Positions 9,416 to 18,965 are shown, numbered from the stretch's first letter. The stretch: 60,035 nt of DNA from an uncultured Lachnospiraceae bacterium (GCA_947652735.1 CANTEG010000016.1:1-60035), one strand, 5' to 3'. The notes: generated from the letters alone by a model not told the origin. Numbers and translations are program-made.

Positions 9416-10024
9416 ATGGAACTATATATTGTACGTCACGGTCAGACGTTATGGAATCAGGGAAAAAGACTTCAGGGCAGCACGGACATAAGCCTGAATG
9501 ATAACGGCAGGGACTTGGCGATAAAAACAGGACAGGCACTTGCAGACACAACCATAGATGTCATTTACGCAAGCCCTCTGAAACGGGCATATGAAACTGC
9601 ATCACTGATACGGGGTGACAGAGATATTGAAATCATAACTGATGACCGAATAAAAGAGCTTTCTTTTGGTCACTTTGAGGGTGAAAGCTTTTCTGAGCTT
9701 TTAAAGGATGACAGCCTCACATTTAAATATTTTTTCAAAAAACCTCATTTGTATCAGGCAGCCGATGACGGTGAAACGCTAGAACACCTGATTGAACGTG
9801 CGGGACAATTTATGTCAGAGGTGATAGAACCACTGGAACAAAAGTGTGAGCGGGTAATGATTGTAGCCCACGGAGCTTTGAATAAGGCAATTATGAGCTA
9901 CATTAAAAAACACTCCGTCGAATATTTCTGGTCAGGCGGTCTTCAGGAAAACTGCAACGTCATCATAGTTGATTACACTGACGGAGTATATACCATAATA
10001 GACGAGACAAGGCTGTTTTACTAA
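9416..10024 (+). CDS. Histidine phosphatase (phosphoglycerate mutase-like)
   Basis: 202 residues with the RHGQT motif at the start (catalytic His8), a second Arg/Glu region, and VAHGALNK carrying the second His (His152). This family includes cofactor-dependent phosphoglycerate mutase, CobC/alpha-ribazole phosphatase and broad-specificity phosphatases; at this length a phosphatase is more likely than the glycolytic mutase. The substrate cannot be read from the sequence. It lies 67 bases after ung on the same strand. Confidence 0.9.
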   Translation: MELYIVRHGQTLWNQGKRLQGSTDISLNDNGRDLAIKTGQALADTTIDVIYASPLKRAYETASLIRGDRDIEIITDDRIKELSFGHFEGESFSELLKDDSLTFKYFFKKPHLYQAADDGETLEHLIERAGQFMSEVIEPLEQKCERVMIVAHGALNKAIMSYIKKHSVEYFWSGGLQENCNVIIVDYTDGVYTIIDETRLFY

Positions 10025-10030
10025 CAGCCT
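10010..10030. terminator. Short bidirectional hairpin between convergent genes
   Basis: AGGCTGTT (10010-10017) pairs with AACAGCCT (10023-10030) around a 5-base loop. It covers the stop codons of both converging genes, which are only 4 bases apart. The T-run on the plus side (CTTTTTT) starts 7 bases later, so termination is likely but imperfect. Confidence 0.5.
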
Positions 10031-11054
10031 ACTCTGCTTTTTTCACGAACAGCGCCGGCACAATGCCTATGATAAATGGTACAATCCACGTAAAAAATCT
10101 ATATAACACCAACGTTGCGGCAATGACATCTCCCTCAGGTATCATGGTACCGAAAAATATCGCAACAACAAATTCCAGTGTTCCTACACCTGACGGTGCA
10201 AGCATAACACAGCCCACCATATTACATACCGCCATCAGTGCAAGACATGTGAATATTCCCACATCATAATGCTCCCTTAGTATAATTCCCGGAATGGAAT
10301 ACCAGCACATAAACTTAAATATATTTAAAAATACTACTTCAAAAAACAGTCGTTTATCCTGCCACAACATACGTCCGCAATTTTGAAGGTTTATGACGGC
10401 TGACTCTCCCTGCACCAGCTTAGGATACAGTTTACTGCTCTCTTTTATCAGCTTGTATCCAAGCTTTATCAGCCAGCCTGAAATTGTTCTTGAAACGGTT
10501 ATAATAAACAGAAACAGACAGACAAGGGATATGACAATAGAACCCGCAAGCATATATGTCCAATATTTTGTAAGCTGGCTGTTGCCTGACATGAGCAGTA
10601 AAATAAACGAGGCTACACCTATAACTCCCACTGTTATTTTCATAAATGTGTACTGAGCCATAGACATTCCTGTTCCGCTGCTGACATCTATTTTCTTTGT
10701 GTTATAGTAATAAAGCTGCGCAACACCCGTTCCGCTTCCAAGAGTCGAAACTCTGTAAAAGGCACACATATATGCACAGCTCATTCCCTGAAGTAGCGAA
10801 AGCGTATGCTCATCCTTTGAAGTCATCAGGCTGATAATCCGCCCCTCTGCAATAAAATATACGTTGGCAAGCAATGCACAAAGTGCTATTTTAGTGGCAG
10901 GTATATTTGATATTTCATTTATTGATTCTGTAAAAAAAGATTTGTATTTTATACATGCAAAGGTCAATAGTCCCAATATGAGAACCCACTTTATCAGGCT
11001 TGAAACAACCTTCTTTTTATCCATTTTGTAACTCATAGTCATCCTCTTTGCCAT
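10029..11054 (-). CDS. LPG-synthase/flippase-like integral membrane protein (UPF0104)
   Basis: About 341 residues with seven or eight membrane segments, resembling the transmembrane part of lysylphosphatidylglycerol synthase (MprF) and YbhN/UPF0104 proteins. Landmarks are YRVSTLGSGTGVAQLYYY in the first third and CVMLAPSGVGTLEFVVAIFF near the end. No aminoacyl-transferase domain is present, so it is more likely a flippase-type transporter than a lipid aminoacylase. An upstream GTG would add three residues; ATG at 11054 is preferred because it sits at normal spacing from TTAGGTG. Confidence 0.75.
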   Translation of the reverse strand: MAKRMTMSYKMDKKKVVSSLIKWVLILGLLTFACIKYKSFFTESINEISNIPATKIALCALLANVYFIAEGRIISLMTSKDEHTLSLLQGMSCAYMCAFYRVSTLGSGTGVAQLYYYNTKKIDVSSGTGMSMAQYTFMKITVGVIGVASFILLLMSGNSQLTKYWTYMLAGSIVISLVCLFLFIITVSRTISGWLIKLGYKLIKESSKLYPKLVQGESAVINLQNCGRMLWQDKRLFFEVVFLNIFKFMCWYSIPGIILREHYDVGIFTCLALMAVCNMVGCVMLAPSGVGTLEFVVAIFFGTMIPEGDVIAATLVLYRFFTWIVPFIIGIVPALFVKKAE

Positions 11055-11203
11055 AGAAATCACCTAATCGCCTTTATTTTAATATTTTGTACATAACATT
11101 GCAATATTAAAAGTAAATTTCACATTTTCAAAACAATTACATAATATTAAATTATACCATAAGTTTTGTTTTAAGAAACAATTTAGAAAGCGAGGATACT
11201 CTA

Positions 11204-11581
11204 TTGGACACATATAGATCATATGGCCGTAATTATGCCGGACGCGGCGGTGGCCAACGCGGTTTTTCACAAAACTGCAACCAATGCGGTAACAATGTAC
11301 AAAAATGCGGATGCAATATGCCTGATACGGGAAGAAATTGCGGTTGTCCGTCAAACGACTGTCAGACGCCGGATAACAGATATATGAGAAAGCCGCAAAA
11401 ATGCGACTGCATGGATGACTGCGGTGATGATAACAAGCATATGTCACATATGCCTCTTGCTATGGGGTTTGTACCAATACAGCCATGGGGCGAGTTATAC
11501 GACCCTTGTACGGCCCTTAAGGAGGGTACTGCCTTCCCTTGCCTTAATCTTATATTCTGCGGTTCAAGGGGGAAAATGTAA
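11204..11581 (+). CDS. cotJA: Spore coat-associated protein CotJA
   Basis: 125 residues beginning at TTG after GAGGATA. The conserved CotJA part is the C-terminal 40 residues (LAMGFVPIQPWGELYDP...GTAFPCLNL). The N-terminal 80 residues are an unusual extension rich in Cys, Gly, Asn and Asp with repeated N-C-G and K-C-G units, suited to disulfide cross-linking or metal binding in the coat. It is the first gene of the cotJA-JB-JC operon; the next start is one base after its stop. Confidence 0.9.
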   Translation: MDTYRSYGRNYAGRGGGQRGFSQNCNQCGNNVQKCGCNMPDTGRNCGCPSNDCQTPDNRYMRKPQKCDCMDDCGDDNKHMSHMPLAMGFVPIQPWGELYDPCTALKEGTAFPCLNLIFCGSRGKM

Positions 11582-11845
11582 ATGAATAATATGAGTAAAA
11601 AAGAACTGTTTCACTTTATCAGCCAAGTTTCCTTTATGCTTGATGACATAACATTGTTTTTAAATACACATCCCGACTGTGAGGATGCAATCGAAGCATA
11701 CAACGAGTTTAAGGAAATGAGAAAAGAAGCAGTGTGTGAATACACCGCAAACTACGGACCTTTAAACAGATACGATGTAAATGTATGTAATTATTGGGAT
11801 TGGGTAAATAAACCTTGGCCTTGGGAAGGAGAGTGTGGCTGTTAA
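11582..11845 (+). CDS. cotJB: Spore coat protein CotJB
   Basis: 87 residues, the usual length, with the family patterns Q-x-x-F-x-L-x-D near 15-22, LNTHPDCEDAIEAYNEF and WPWEGECGC at the C-terminus. It is a small coat protein that in Bacillus depends on CotJC for assembly. Its TAA overlaps the ATG of cotJC by one base, indicating translational coupling. Confidence 0.93.
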   Translation: MNNMSKKELFHFISQVSFMLDDITLFLNTHPDCEDAIEAYNEFKEMRKEAVCEYTANYGPLNRYDVNVCNYWDWVNKPWPWEGECGC

Positions 11846-12486
11846 TGTGGGTATATGAAAAGAGACTTCAATGTCCTGTAAATATAAAAGAAACGAACGC
11901 GAAGCTTGCTCAGGCAATTATAAGTCAGTTCGGAGGGCCGGACGGTGAGCTTGCTGCCTCCATGCGCTATCTTTCACAGCGCTATGCAATGCCTTACAAG
12001 GAGGTTATGGCGACCTTAAATGATATCGGAACCGAGGAACTTGGTCATTTGGAAATTATCGGTGCAATCGTTTATCAGTTGACAAAGGATTTATCTATGG
12101 AGGAAATCAAGGCATCTGGCTTTGACAAATACTATGTGGATCATACACTTGGACTGTGGCCACAGGCAGCAGGCGGAATACCGTTCAATGCCTGCGAATT
12201 CCAAAGCAAGGGTGACCCTATAACAGACCTTTACGAGGATATGGCTGCTGAGCAGAAGGCACGAAGCACCTACGACAACATCTTAAGGCTCTGCAAAGAT
12301 TATCCTGATGTTTATGAGCCGATTAAATTCCTCAGAGCACGTGAAATCGTCCACTTCCAGAGATTTGGCGAAGCATTAAGACTCGTCACCGACAAGCTGG
12401 ACGAAAAGAACTTCTACGCATTTAACTCTGCTTTTGACAGAGTTGCGCCATGTGTTGACATAAACAAGTGCGGCTGCGGAAAATAA
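11845..12486 (+). CDS. cotJC: Spore coat protein CotJC (manganese catalase-like)
   Basis: 213 residues of the Mn-catalase-like ferritin fold. Metal-ligand candidates are E in DGELAASMRYLSQRY, the E-E-L-G-H motif (TEELGHLEII), AAEQKARSTY and the distal E-x-x-H (ARDEIVHF-type segment reading AREIVHFQRF). It ends in Cys-rich KCGCGK. The ATG at 11845 overlaps the cotJB stop and matches the family N-terminus MWxYEKxLQ. It is a coat component, possibly with peroxide-removing activity. Confidence 0.95.
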   Translation: MWVYEKRLQCPVNIKETNAKLAQAIISQFGGPDGELAASMRYLSQRYAMPYKEVMATLNDIGTEELGHLEIIGAIVYQLTKDLSMEEIKASGFDKYYVDHTLGLWPQAAGGIPFNACEFQSKGDPITDLYEDMAAEQKARSTYDNILRLCKDYPDVYEPIKFLRAREIVHFQRFGEALRLVTDKLDEKNFYAFNSAFDRVAPCVDINKCGCGK

Positions 12487-12506
12487 AGCGGAGCTTCCTA
12501 ATTAAA

Positions 12507-12545
12507 CAAAACAGCACCTAAGGTTTGTTCCTCAGGTGCTGTTTT
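12507..12545. terminator. Bidirectional terminator between cotJC and the CheA-like gene
   Basis: AACAGCACCT (12510-12519) pairs perfectly with AGGTGCTGTT (12534-12543) and is flanked by A-rich and T-rich tracts on either side, so it can serve both converging transcripts. Confidence 0.85.
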
Positions 12546-12553
12546 ATTTGTAA

Positions 12554-14164
12554 CTACACACGCGTGCCTTTAACAACGGTAGGCGAAAGTGGGATAATCA
12601 GGGTCATTTTTGTACCCTTGCCCTCTGTACTGTCAATTTCAAGCGTGCCGCCAATCGGCTGAATATTTTTCATGACAATATCCATGCCTGCACCACGCTT
12701 TGAATATTCTGATACCTTTTCCTTATCCAAGCCAATACCATCATCACTGATACTAATGTAAACCTTACCGTCATCCTTCCTCGCTTCAAGTTTAACCTGT
12801 CCCTGTGATGATTTGCCCTGTAACACTCTATCCAATGCATCACTTTCTATACCATGATCCACTGCATTTTTCACGAGATGCATAACAGGATCATAAATAT
12901 GTTGTATAATCTTTTTGTCAACCTCAATGTTCTCGCCTATTACCTCAAACTTAATATCCTTATCCAATTCCTCTGATACGTCCAAAGCAATTTTCTCCAT
13001 CTTGTTGAAGACACTTTTAAATGACATCATTCTCATTGACATAACGACTTCCCGCAAATCAACAATGATACTTGAAAGCTGTGCCGATGCATTTTTGAAA
13101 TTACTAAGCTCCAAGCCCGGAACCTTTAAGTCGGAATTTTGCAATACAGCCTCCTCGGCAATGGAAAGCTTACCCACAAGTTCCATAAGGGAATCCATTT
13201 TCTCATCATCCACATTGATTCCCGTCTGCTGCTTATACCAGTTCTTTACCAGTGTTCCTCTCTTGCCCGTGTCCTTAGGTCTTACAACATAATCTCCCGG
13301 CACAATAGGATCCGGCTCATTTTCACGCTCGTAGTCATCTGACATAATGACAATAAGCTCTTCTTCCCTGCCAAGCTCTGCAAGTTCCTTCCTGTATTCC
13401 GCTGCTGTAATTTCATCAAAGTCAATCTTCTCTGTGTCGGAGGTATCTATAATACCCATAATTTCTTCTTTTGCCGCCCTCGTCTGAAGAAGAATATGAA
13501 ATCCATCAGTCAGAATCTTATCTGCGCTGCTGTCATCCGAGAGAATATTCTCAGGTGTATAAACAAGGTCTACCGCTACCCTTTTTAGTGCATACGCCAC
13601 CGAATATGCCTGAATGTTGCTCATCACAGTGTCTTTCTTATAATGGATGACAATCTTATAATAATAAGTATCTTCCTCTGCTCTTGAAGTAATATAAAAC
13701 TGCACCGGGTCCTCATTCTTATCTTCTTCTGCCATTCTCACCTGACTGTTTACTGCGTCCTTCAGTTCATTATAAAACTGCTGCAAATCATTCACAATCT
13801 GGCTCTCGTCTCCGTCAGGCGTGTTCCCGTTTTGGATTTTTAACAGCTCGCCTGAAATAAAATCTGATAAGGCAGATACCATTCCTATCAGTGCCTTATG
13901 CGGAACATCTCCTGCATGCGATTCTCTCAAATAGTAGAATACATCTTCAAATCTGTGTGTGGCATTCGTAATGTTTTCATACATCATAACACCAGATATG
14001 CCCTTTATCGTGTGCATAATACGGAAAATACCATTTATGTCAGCATCATCGAAGCAATCTGCACCCTGTTTCTTTGATATAATATCGTTCAGCTTCTTAA
14101 GCTGCTTCGTGCTTTCATGTACAAACGTGGAAAGCATGCTGTCGGTATTAAATTCCTCTGCCAT
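12554..14164 (-). CDS. CheA-like histidine kinase lacking the CheW-binding domain
   Basis: 536 residues. An N-terminal Hpt domain carries the phospho-accepting His51 in MHTIKGISG. A variable region follows, then a CheA-type dimerisation helix pair (about 320-390, MELVGKLSIAEEAV and SMRMMSFKSVF), and a HATPase with the N box HLVKNAVDHGIE and G boxes DDGIGLD and RGAGMDIV. The segment between the G boxes (ATP lid) is much shorter than in CheA, and the protein ends after the ATPase with no P5/CheW-like domain. It therefore should not join receptor arrays in the usual way. Its partner receiver lies just downstream on the transcript's other side (14183-14581, transcribed first). Confidence 0.85.
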   Translation of the reverse strand: MAEEFNTDSMLSTFVHESTKQLKKLNDIISKKQGADCFDDADINGIFRIMHTIKGISGVMMYENITNATHRFEDVFYYLRESHAGDVPHKALIGMVSALSDFISGELLKIQNGNTPDGDESQIVNDLQQFYNELKDAVNSQVRMAEEDKNEDPVQFYITSRAEEDTYYYKIVIHYKKDTVMSNIQAYSVAYALKRVAVDLVYTPENILSDDSSADKILTDGFHILLQTRAAKEEIMGIIDTSDTEKIDFDEITAAEYRKELAELGREEELIVIMSDDYERENEPDPIVPGDYVVRPKDTGKRGTLVKNWYKQQTGINVDDEKMDSLMELVGKLSIAEEAVLQNSDLKVPGLELSNFKNASAQLSSIIVDLREVVMSMRMMSFKSVFNKMEKIALDVSEELDKDIKFEVIGENIEVDKKIIQHIYDPVMHLVKNAVDHGIESDALDRVLQGKSSQGQVKLEARKDDGKVYISISDDGIGLDKEKVSEYSKRGAGMDIVMKNIQPIGGTLEIDSTEGKGTKMTLIIPLSPTVVKGTRV

Positions 14165-14182
14165 AAGTCTCCCCTCCGTCTC

Positions 14183-14581
14183 TTATATAAGCTTAAGCTT
14201 CCTTAATAAGCTTTCAAATTTTTCTACGTCTATCGGTTTTCCTGCATATGCCTCACATCCAAGCTTAAATGCCATTCTGACATTACGCTCATCCTTTAGG
14301 GCTGTCGTCATAATAATTTTAATGCAGTTTTCCTTTGGTATACCCCTTTGTGCCTCAATATTACGGATTGTCCTTAAAACCTGATATCCATCCATAACAG
14401 GCATCATGACGTCAAGGCATGCCAAGTCATAAGGCTCTCCATCTTCAAGTGCCATCATAAATGCTTCAACCGCTTCCTCACCATCTACAACAACGTCACA
14501 TTCTCCATACTTTGAGAGCTGCTTATCCATGAATTTTCGGCTAACGAAATCATCTTCTGCCAATAAAATTCTCATCTGCAC
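14183..14581 (-). CDS. Single-domain CheY-like response regulator
   Basis: 132 residues forming one receiver domain: acidic pair EDD at 9-11, phospho-acceptor Asp57 in CLDVMMPVMDG, Thr in IIMTTAL and the conserved Lys in AGKPI. There is no output domain. It is 18 bases upstream of the CheA-like kinase in the same direction, so the two form a phosphotransfer pair. Confidence 0.93.
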   Translation of the reverse strand: MQMRILLAEDDFVSRKFMDKQLSKYGECDVVVDGEEAVEAFMMALEDGEPYDLACLDVMMPVMDGYQVLRTIRNIEAQRGIPKENCIKIIMTTALKDERNVRMAFKLGCEAYAGKPIDVEKFESLLRKLKLI

Positions 14582-14630
14582 CTTGCCTCCTTTCTAAATA
14601 TTATGCAACTATCCGCTCAGGGAACCACAA

Positions 14631-14960
14631 CTATTCCTTTTCGAAATGCGCCTTTACATTGCTGCTTGTAAACAATATAAAAGCAGCAATTACGTCTATA
14701 ATTCCCTCCGCAAGATAAAACCAGTGATGACCGGAGACATTACCTGCTACGTGCATAAGAAAAACGACTGCAAGATATGCTCCTGTTGCATAATTAAGAT
14801 ATTTAATCCCTGCAACAAGCGTAAATGCAAGTGCTGCACTTACAAGCAATGTTATAATATTTCCGGTGCTAAATCCTAAAATTAAATTTATAATACTTTT
14901 CACTACCATATATCCGCCTATCACAAGGCATGTATTTTTTCCTGATTCTGCATTTCCCAT
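14631..14960 (-). CDS. Small integral membrane protein, function unknown
   Basis: 109 residues with four hydrophobic segments (about 9-28, 33-50, 53-72, 78-97), Gly/Ala-rich, with no charged clusters in the membrane parts. I do not recognise the family. It is monocistronic-looking: 49 bases precede the receiver gene and 163 bases of featureless AT-rich sequence separate it from the next gene on its other side. Confidence 0.55.
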   Translation of the reverse strand: MGNAESGKNTCLVIGGYMVVKSIINLILGFSTGNIITLLVSAALAFTLVAGIKYLNYATGAYLAVVFLMHVAGNVSGHHWFYLAEGIIDVIAAFILFTSSNVKAHFEKE

Positions 14961-15123
14961 ATATGTATCTCCTTATAATTTTCTTATTATATTATAAAAT
15001 GCCAACCTATAAAAAACAACACTAATATACTTCTTTTTTTATTAAATAAAAACTTTATTTTCTTCTATCATATTGATTAAGCAGTGTGCCACAGCTTTAA
15101 CAAAAAAGCAATGTCCTTTGTTA

Positions 15124-16740
15124 TCACAAGCTGTCCATCACTCCCTTTATTCCCTCTTTATCATATATTTCCTTATAGTACTGAACCTCGTCCTTTATCA
15201 GTTCATCAATCACCTTCATACCAAGAAGTTCCACAGGCGCCTTATCATCCGTCATAACACAGTTCCCCGCCTCATAGCATACCAGACTATTTTCAATATA
15301 TCCCATCAGCTCTTTCAGTTCTCTTTGTGACGGTTCTTCACTTGAGAGCAATGCCGTCTCACCATAAAATGTATTTAACATATCAGCATTGTCGGATGCA
15401 AAAAGCTGCCTGTTCGTAGAGCCTGAAACATCCACCGTGTATACCTCGTCAAACACCGTGGATATTGTATCTGCCAAATACCGGTTTATACTGCCTTCAC
15501 CGCTTCCTCTCATATTCATATTGACAACCATGACACCGTTTGGCGAAAGATGTTCCTTTACCAAAGTAAAAAATTCTACCGATGACATCTGAAACGGTAT
15601 TGTTATATCCTGATATGCATCAACCATTATGACATCATAGGTATCATCTATAGCATTTAAATATGCACGACCGTCATATGTGGTGACCTGAACATTTTCA
15701 GGAAGCTCAAAATACTTTCTCGACAGCCATGTTATTTTTTCGTCAATTTCCACTCCCGTACATATAACATTATCGTAATATCTTCCGCACTGGGTTGCAT
15801 ATGTTCCCGTGCCCATTCCCAAAATAAGAATATTACAGTTATCTTTTCCCGACATGCCTGCCATAAGAGGTGCCGCCATGGCATAGTCATAATACATTCC
15901 CGTAAGTCCTTCATTTTTTATCAGCACCGACTGAACGCCAAAAAGCACATTTGTGGAAAGGATAACCTCCTCGTCATCCTCCTTAACCTGAAGATAATTG
16001 TATACCGACTCACCTTCATAAGCAATATCACTGTCCCAAAATGCAAAGCTGTCCGAAGACCCAAAAATACAGCTTATTATGAGCAGCAAAACCGCAACCA
16101 CGGACTTTATCCGCCCCGTCCTGCAACTTATAAAATATATGATGGCAAGCAGCATAAGAACACCTGAAAATATAATAAATGTTATGGATGTTCCAACCGC
16201 AGGTATGGTGACAAAGGTAGGCAGAAATGTACCAATTATGCTTCCGATTGTATTAAATGCACCAAGCGTTCCCACAACACTTCCGCTGTCCTCAAGACTG
16301 TCCACTGAATATTTTGCAAGTGACGGCGTCACTGTTCCAAGCAGAAACAGCGGGTATACAAATATAACCATACATGTCACAAAAGCAGCCCATATAAGGA
16401 AATTGTTATTTACCGTAAACACCAGCAATCCTGATATTCCGAGAATAATGTATTTCCCAACAAGCGGAATCAGTGCTATCCATACGGCAGCAATTAAAAT
16501 TCTTCCGTAAAGCTTGTCCGGATTCGGGTTTTTATCTGCACTTCTTCCTCCGTATATATTTCCAAGTGCCATTGCAATCATTATGGTTCCGATAATGATA
16601 GTCCATACAATCTGTGAGGAACTAAAGTATGGGGCAAGCAATCTGCTCGCCCCAAGTTCTACTGCCATTACAGACATTCCTGCCAAAAACTCCGTCAGGT
16701 ACAAAAAAATTTTATTTTTTAAAATTACTTTTTCATTCAT
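15124..16740 (-). CDS. Fused membrane/spermidine synthase-like protein
   Basis: 538 residues. The first 225 hold six to seven membrane helices typical of the fused MFS/spermidine-synthase family (FLAGMSVMAVELGASRLLAP at the start, then GNIYGGRSADK). The C-terminal 300 residues carry a spermidine-synthase-like Rossmann fold: ILGMGTGTYA, the acidic VEID, DGRAYL and VDAYQD. These enzymes bind decarboxylated SAM or SAM; the substrate of the membrane-fused forms is not established. It lies 27 bases downstream of the GH13 gene. Confidence 0.85.
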   Translation of the reverse strand: MNEKVILKNKIFLYLTEFLAGMSVMAVELGASRLLAPYFSSSQIVWTIIIGTIMIAMALGNIYGGRSADKNPNPDKLYGRILIAAVWIALIPLVGKYIILGISGLLVFTVNNNFLIWAAFVTCMVIFVYPLFLLGTVTPSLAKYSVDSLEDSGSVVGTLGAFNTIGSIIGTFLPTFVTIPAVGTSITFIIFSGVLMLLAIIYFISCRTGRIKSVVAVLLLIISCIFGSSDSFAFWDSDIAYEGESVYNYLQVKEDDEEVILSTNVLFGVQSVLIKNEGLTGMYYDYAMAAPLMAGMSGKDNCNILILGMGTGTYATQCGRYYDNVICTGVEIDEKITWLSRKYFELPENVQVTTYDGRAYLNAIDDTYDVIMVDAYQDITIPFQMSSVEFFTLVKEHLSPNGVMVVNMNMRGSGEGSINRYLADTISTVFDEVYTVDVSGSTNRQLFASDNADMLNTFYGETALLSSEEPSQRELKELMGYIENSLVCYEAGNCVMTDDKAPVELLGMKVIDELIKDEVQYYKEIYDKEGIKGVMDSL

Positions 16741-16767
16741 AAAACACCCACCATTGTTTTGTATATC

Positions 16768-18864
16768 CTATTTCTTATAGCATAATACCGTAGCTGAAAT
16801 CTTTGGCACCTCAACCTGAAGTACATTATTTAAAATTCCATAGCTGCCATTATTCATAGTATACCCATCTTCTGTCGTCTGTATCAGGCACGTAAGTGCA
16901 CTGTTATCCGGTATTCCCATACGTCTTGGATATATGCTGACAGTCTGGCTTTCATAATCATTGTTTAGTATAACCACAATTGCTTCATTATCCGTAAATC
17001 TTCCATAGCACATAACCTTATATCTGCCATCCAAAAAGAGTACGGAGCCTTTCATAAGCGCCTCATGCTCTTTATGTATTTTTATGATGTCCTTATGGAA
17101 AGCAATCAGCTCATGGTCCTCCCTGCCCCACGGGTAGGTTCTTCTGTTGTCAGGGTCCGTCCACCCGCAAAGTCCTGCCTCATCACCATAATAAATAGTC
17201 GGTGCTCCCGGCCATGTCATCTGAAAAACAACCGCTTCCCGAAATACTCCTTTATTCAGGTTTTCATTTGCAGCCTCAGGTCCCATCGTGTGAAGCCTGC
17301 CTACTCTCCTGTTTGTTCTTGTCAAAAATCTTGAATGGTCATGGTTGGACAGCTCATTCATCGCTATCTCCAATGAATTCTGGTTAAACCTTGACATGTG
17401 GTGTCTGAGTGACCCCATAAATGCGTCAGGATTACCAAGCAAGTCTCCCCTGAACTCATCGCTGTGTTTTTCAACACCTGTCAAAAACCACGTAATAGGC
17501 TCCATAAAGGCATCGTAATTCATAACGGTATCCCACTGGTCTCCCATCAGCCACGAATGAGGATCCCCATAGTGCTCCGCCAAAATAATCGCATCTGGAT
17601 TTGCTGCCTTGACTCTCTTTCTGAAGTCTCTCCAAAATTTATGATTAAACTCCTCGGTATAACCAAGATCAGCAGCAACATCAAGACGCCAGCCGTCTAC
17701 ATTGTACGGGGGCGATACCCACTTCTCTCCAATTCTCATAATATATTCATAAAGCTTTGCCGACTCCTCATAGTTAAGCTTTGGCAGCGTATCATGTCCC
17801 CACCATCCATTATATGTTCCATTATATGGCCATTGCCAATGATCCTGAAACCGGAAAAACTTTTTGTAAGGGCTGTCATGGTCTATGTATGCCCCCTTTT
17901 CATAGCCCTCCTGATTTTCGTAAATACATTCCCTGTCAAGCCATTTATTAAATGAACCACAGTGGTTAAACACGCCATCAAGAATAATTCTCATGCCCCT
18001 TTTGTGCACTTCTTCCACAAGCTTAATCAGAAGCTGGTTACTCGCTTCAAGATTCGCCTTGTTTGTCACTCTGTTTATGTATTTGGTTGATTCCTTGTTT
18101 ATTTTTGAGCCATCCTTGAGGCATTCTCCTTCATCATCCACAATAACACCAAAATGCGGGTCTACATAGTCGTAATCCTGAATATCATATTTGTGATTGG
18201 ACGGGGACACAAAGATAGGGTTTAAATAGATAACGTCTACCCCCAAGTCCTGAAGGTAATCAAGCTTATCCATGACTCCTTGTAAATCTCCACCGTAAAA
18301 AGAGCGGACATCCATCTGGTCAGGGTATTTATACCAGTCTGTAATTCTTTTTGTGCCCTCTCCTATATAGCAATATTCGTTGTCCAAAACATCGTTTGAC
18401 TTATCTCCATTACAAAAACGGTCAACAAATATCTGATAAAACACTGCACCTCTTGCCCATTCAGGAACCTTGAAGCCTGGCATAATGGTAAAGTTATAAT
18501 CTGGATTTAAATTTTTATGCACACCAAGTCTGTTGTATGTACATACAACACTGCCTGAACATATTTCAAAAAAATACTCAATATCTTCATTTACACTCGG
18601 AATCGTATACTCATAGTAATCAAACATATCGTCTCTCTTGCCTATAGACATTTCACATCTTTGTCCATTATATACAAGATATACACAGTCTACCTGCCCA
18701 ATAGCAGTTCGAAACCGAAGTGTAACTGACTGTCCCGGCTCAGGTTCGGCAGGACTCCTGTAATATTCCGTTCCGTCTGAAAAAAAAGCCCATATATTGA
18801 AAGCTTCCCGGTTTTCAAATACATATTCAAATAATTTGTGGGCTTTATCCCTTCTGTCTGACAT
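16768..18864 (-). CDS. Intracellular GH13 alpha-glucan hydrolase (neopullulanase/cyclomaltodextrinase type)
   Basis: About 698 residues without a signal peptide. An N-terminal beta-sandwich like CBM34 (1-130) precedes a GH13 catalytic barrel. Conserved regions are GVFNHCG (region I), DGWRLDVAADLG with the nucleophile Asp (II), IILAEHYGD with the acid/base Glu (III) and LSNHDHSRF (IV). A C-terminal beta domain follows. It probably hydrolyses maltodextrins or cyclodextrins in the cytoplasm. The ATG at 18864 follows GGAGG at good spacing; an upstream in-frame start at 18927 falls inside the promoter and is rejected. Confidence 0.9.
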   Translation of the reverse strand: MSDRRDKAHKLFEYVFENREAFNIWAFFSDGTEYYRSPAEPEPGQSVTLRFRTAIGQVDCVYLVYNGQRCEMSIGKRDDMFDYYEYTIPSVNEDIEYFFEICSGSVVCTYNRLGVHKNLNPDYNFTIMPGFKVPEWARGAVFYQIFVDRFCNGDKSNDVLDNEYCYIGEGTKRITDWYKYPDQMDVRSFYGGDLQGVMDKLDYLQDLGVDVIYLNPIFVSPSNHKYDIQDYDYVDPHFGVIVDDEGECLKDGSKINKESTKYINRVTNKANLEASNQLLIKLVEEVHKRGMRIILDGVFNHCGSFNKWLDRECIYENQEGYEKGAYIDHDSPYKKFFRFQDHWQWPYNGTYNGWWGHDTLPKLNYEESAKLYEYIMRIGEKWVSPPYNVDGWRLDVAADLGYTEEFNHKFWRDFRKRVKAANPDAIILAEHYGDPHSWLMGDQWDTVMNYDAFMEPITWFLTGVEKHSDEFRGDLLGNPDAFMGSLRHHMSRFNQNSLEIAMNELSNHDHSRFLTRTNRRVGRLHTMGPEAANENLNKGVFREAVVFQMTWPGAPTIYYGDEAGLCGWTDPDNRRTYPWGREDHELIAFHKDIIKIHKEHEALMKGSVLFLDGRYKVMCYGRFTDNEAIVVILNNDYESQTVSIYPRRMGIPDNSALTCLIQTTEDGYTMNNGSYGILNNVLQVEVPKISATVLCYKK

Positions 18865-18898
18865 CCTTGACAGCCTCCATTCTAAGTCTATACCGACT

Positions 18899-18927
18899 AT
18901 TCTAATACAAGATTGGCTTTTTAACAA
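18899..18927 (-). promoter_or_regulatory. Probable SigA promoter of the GH13 gene
   Basis: TTGTTA (18922-18927), a 17-base spacer and TAGAAT (18899-18904) on the minus strand, about 35 bases before the chosen ATG. Confidence 0.5.
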
Positions 18928-18965
18928 TGCTTATTTGCAATTTCTTACATAACGAAGCCCTATTA

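Noticed and set aside
18865-18927. Longer GH13 protein starting at 18927
   Set aside because: The extra codons overlap a plausible -35/-10 pair, and GGAGG is positioned for the ATG at 18864.
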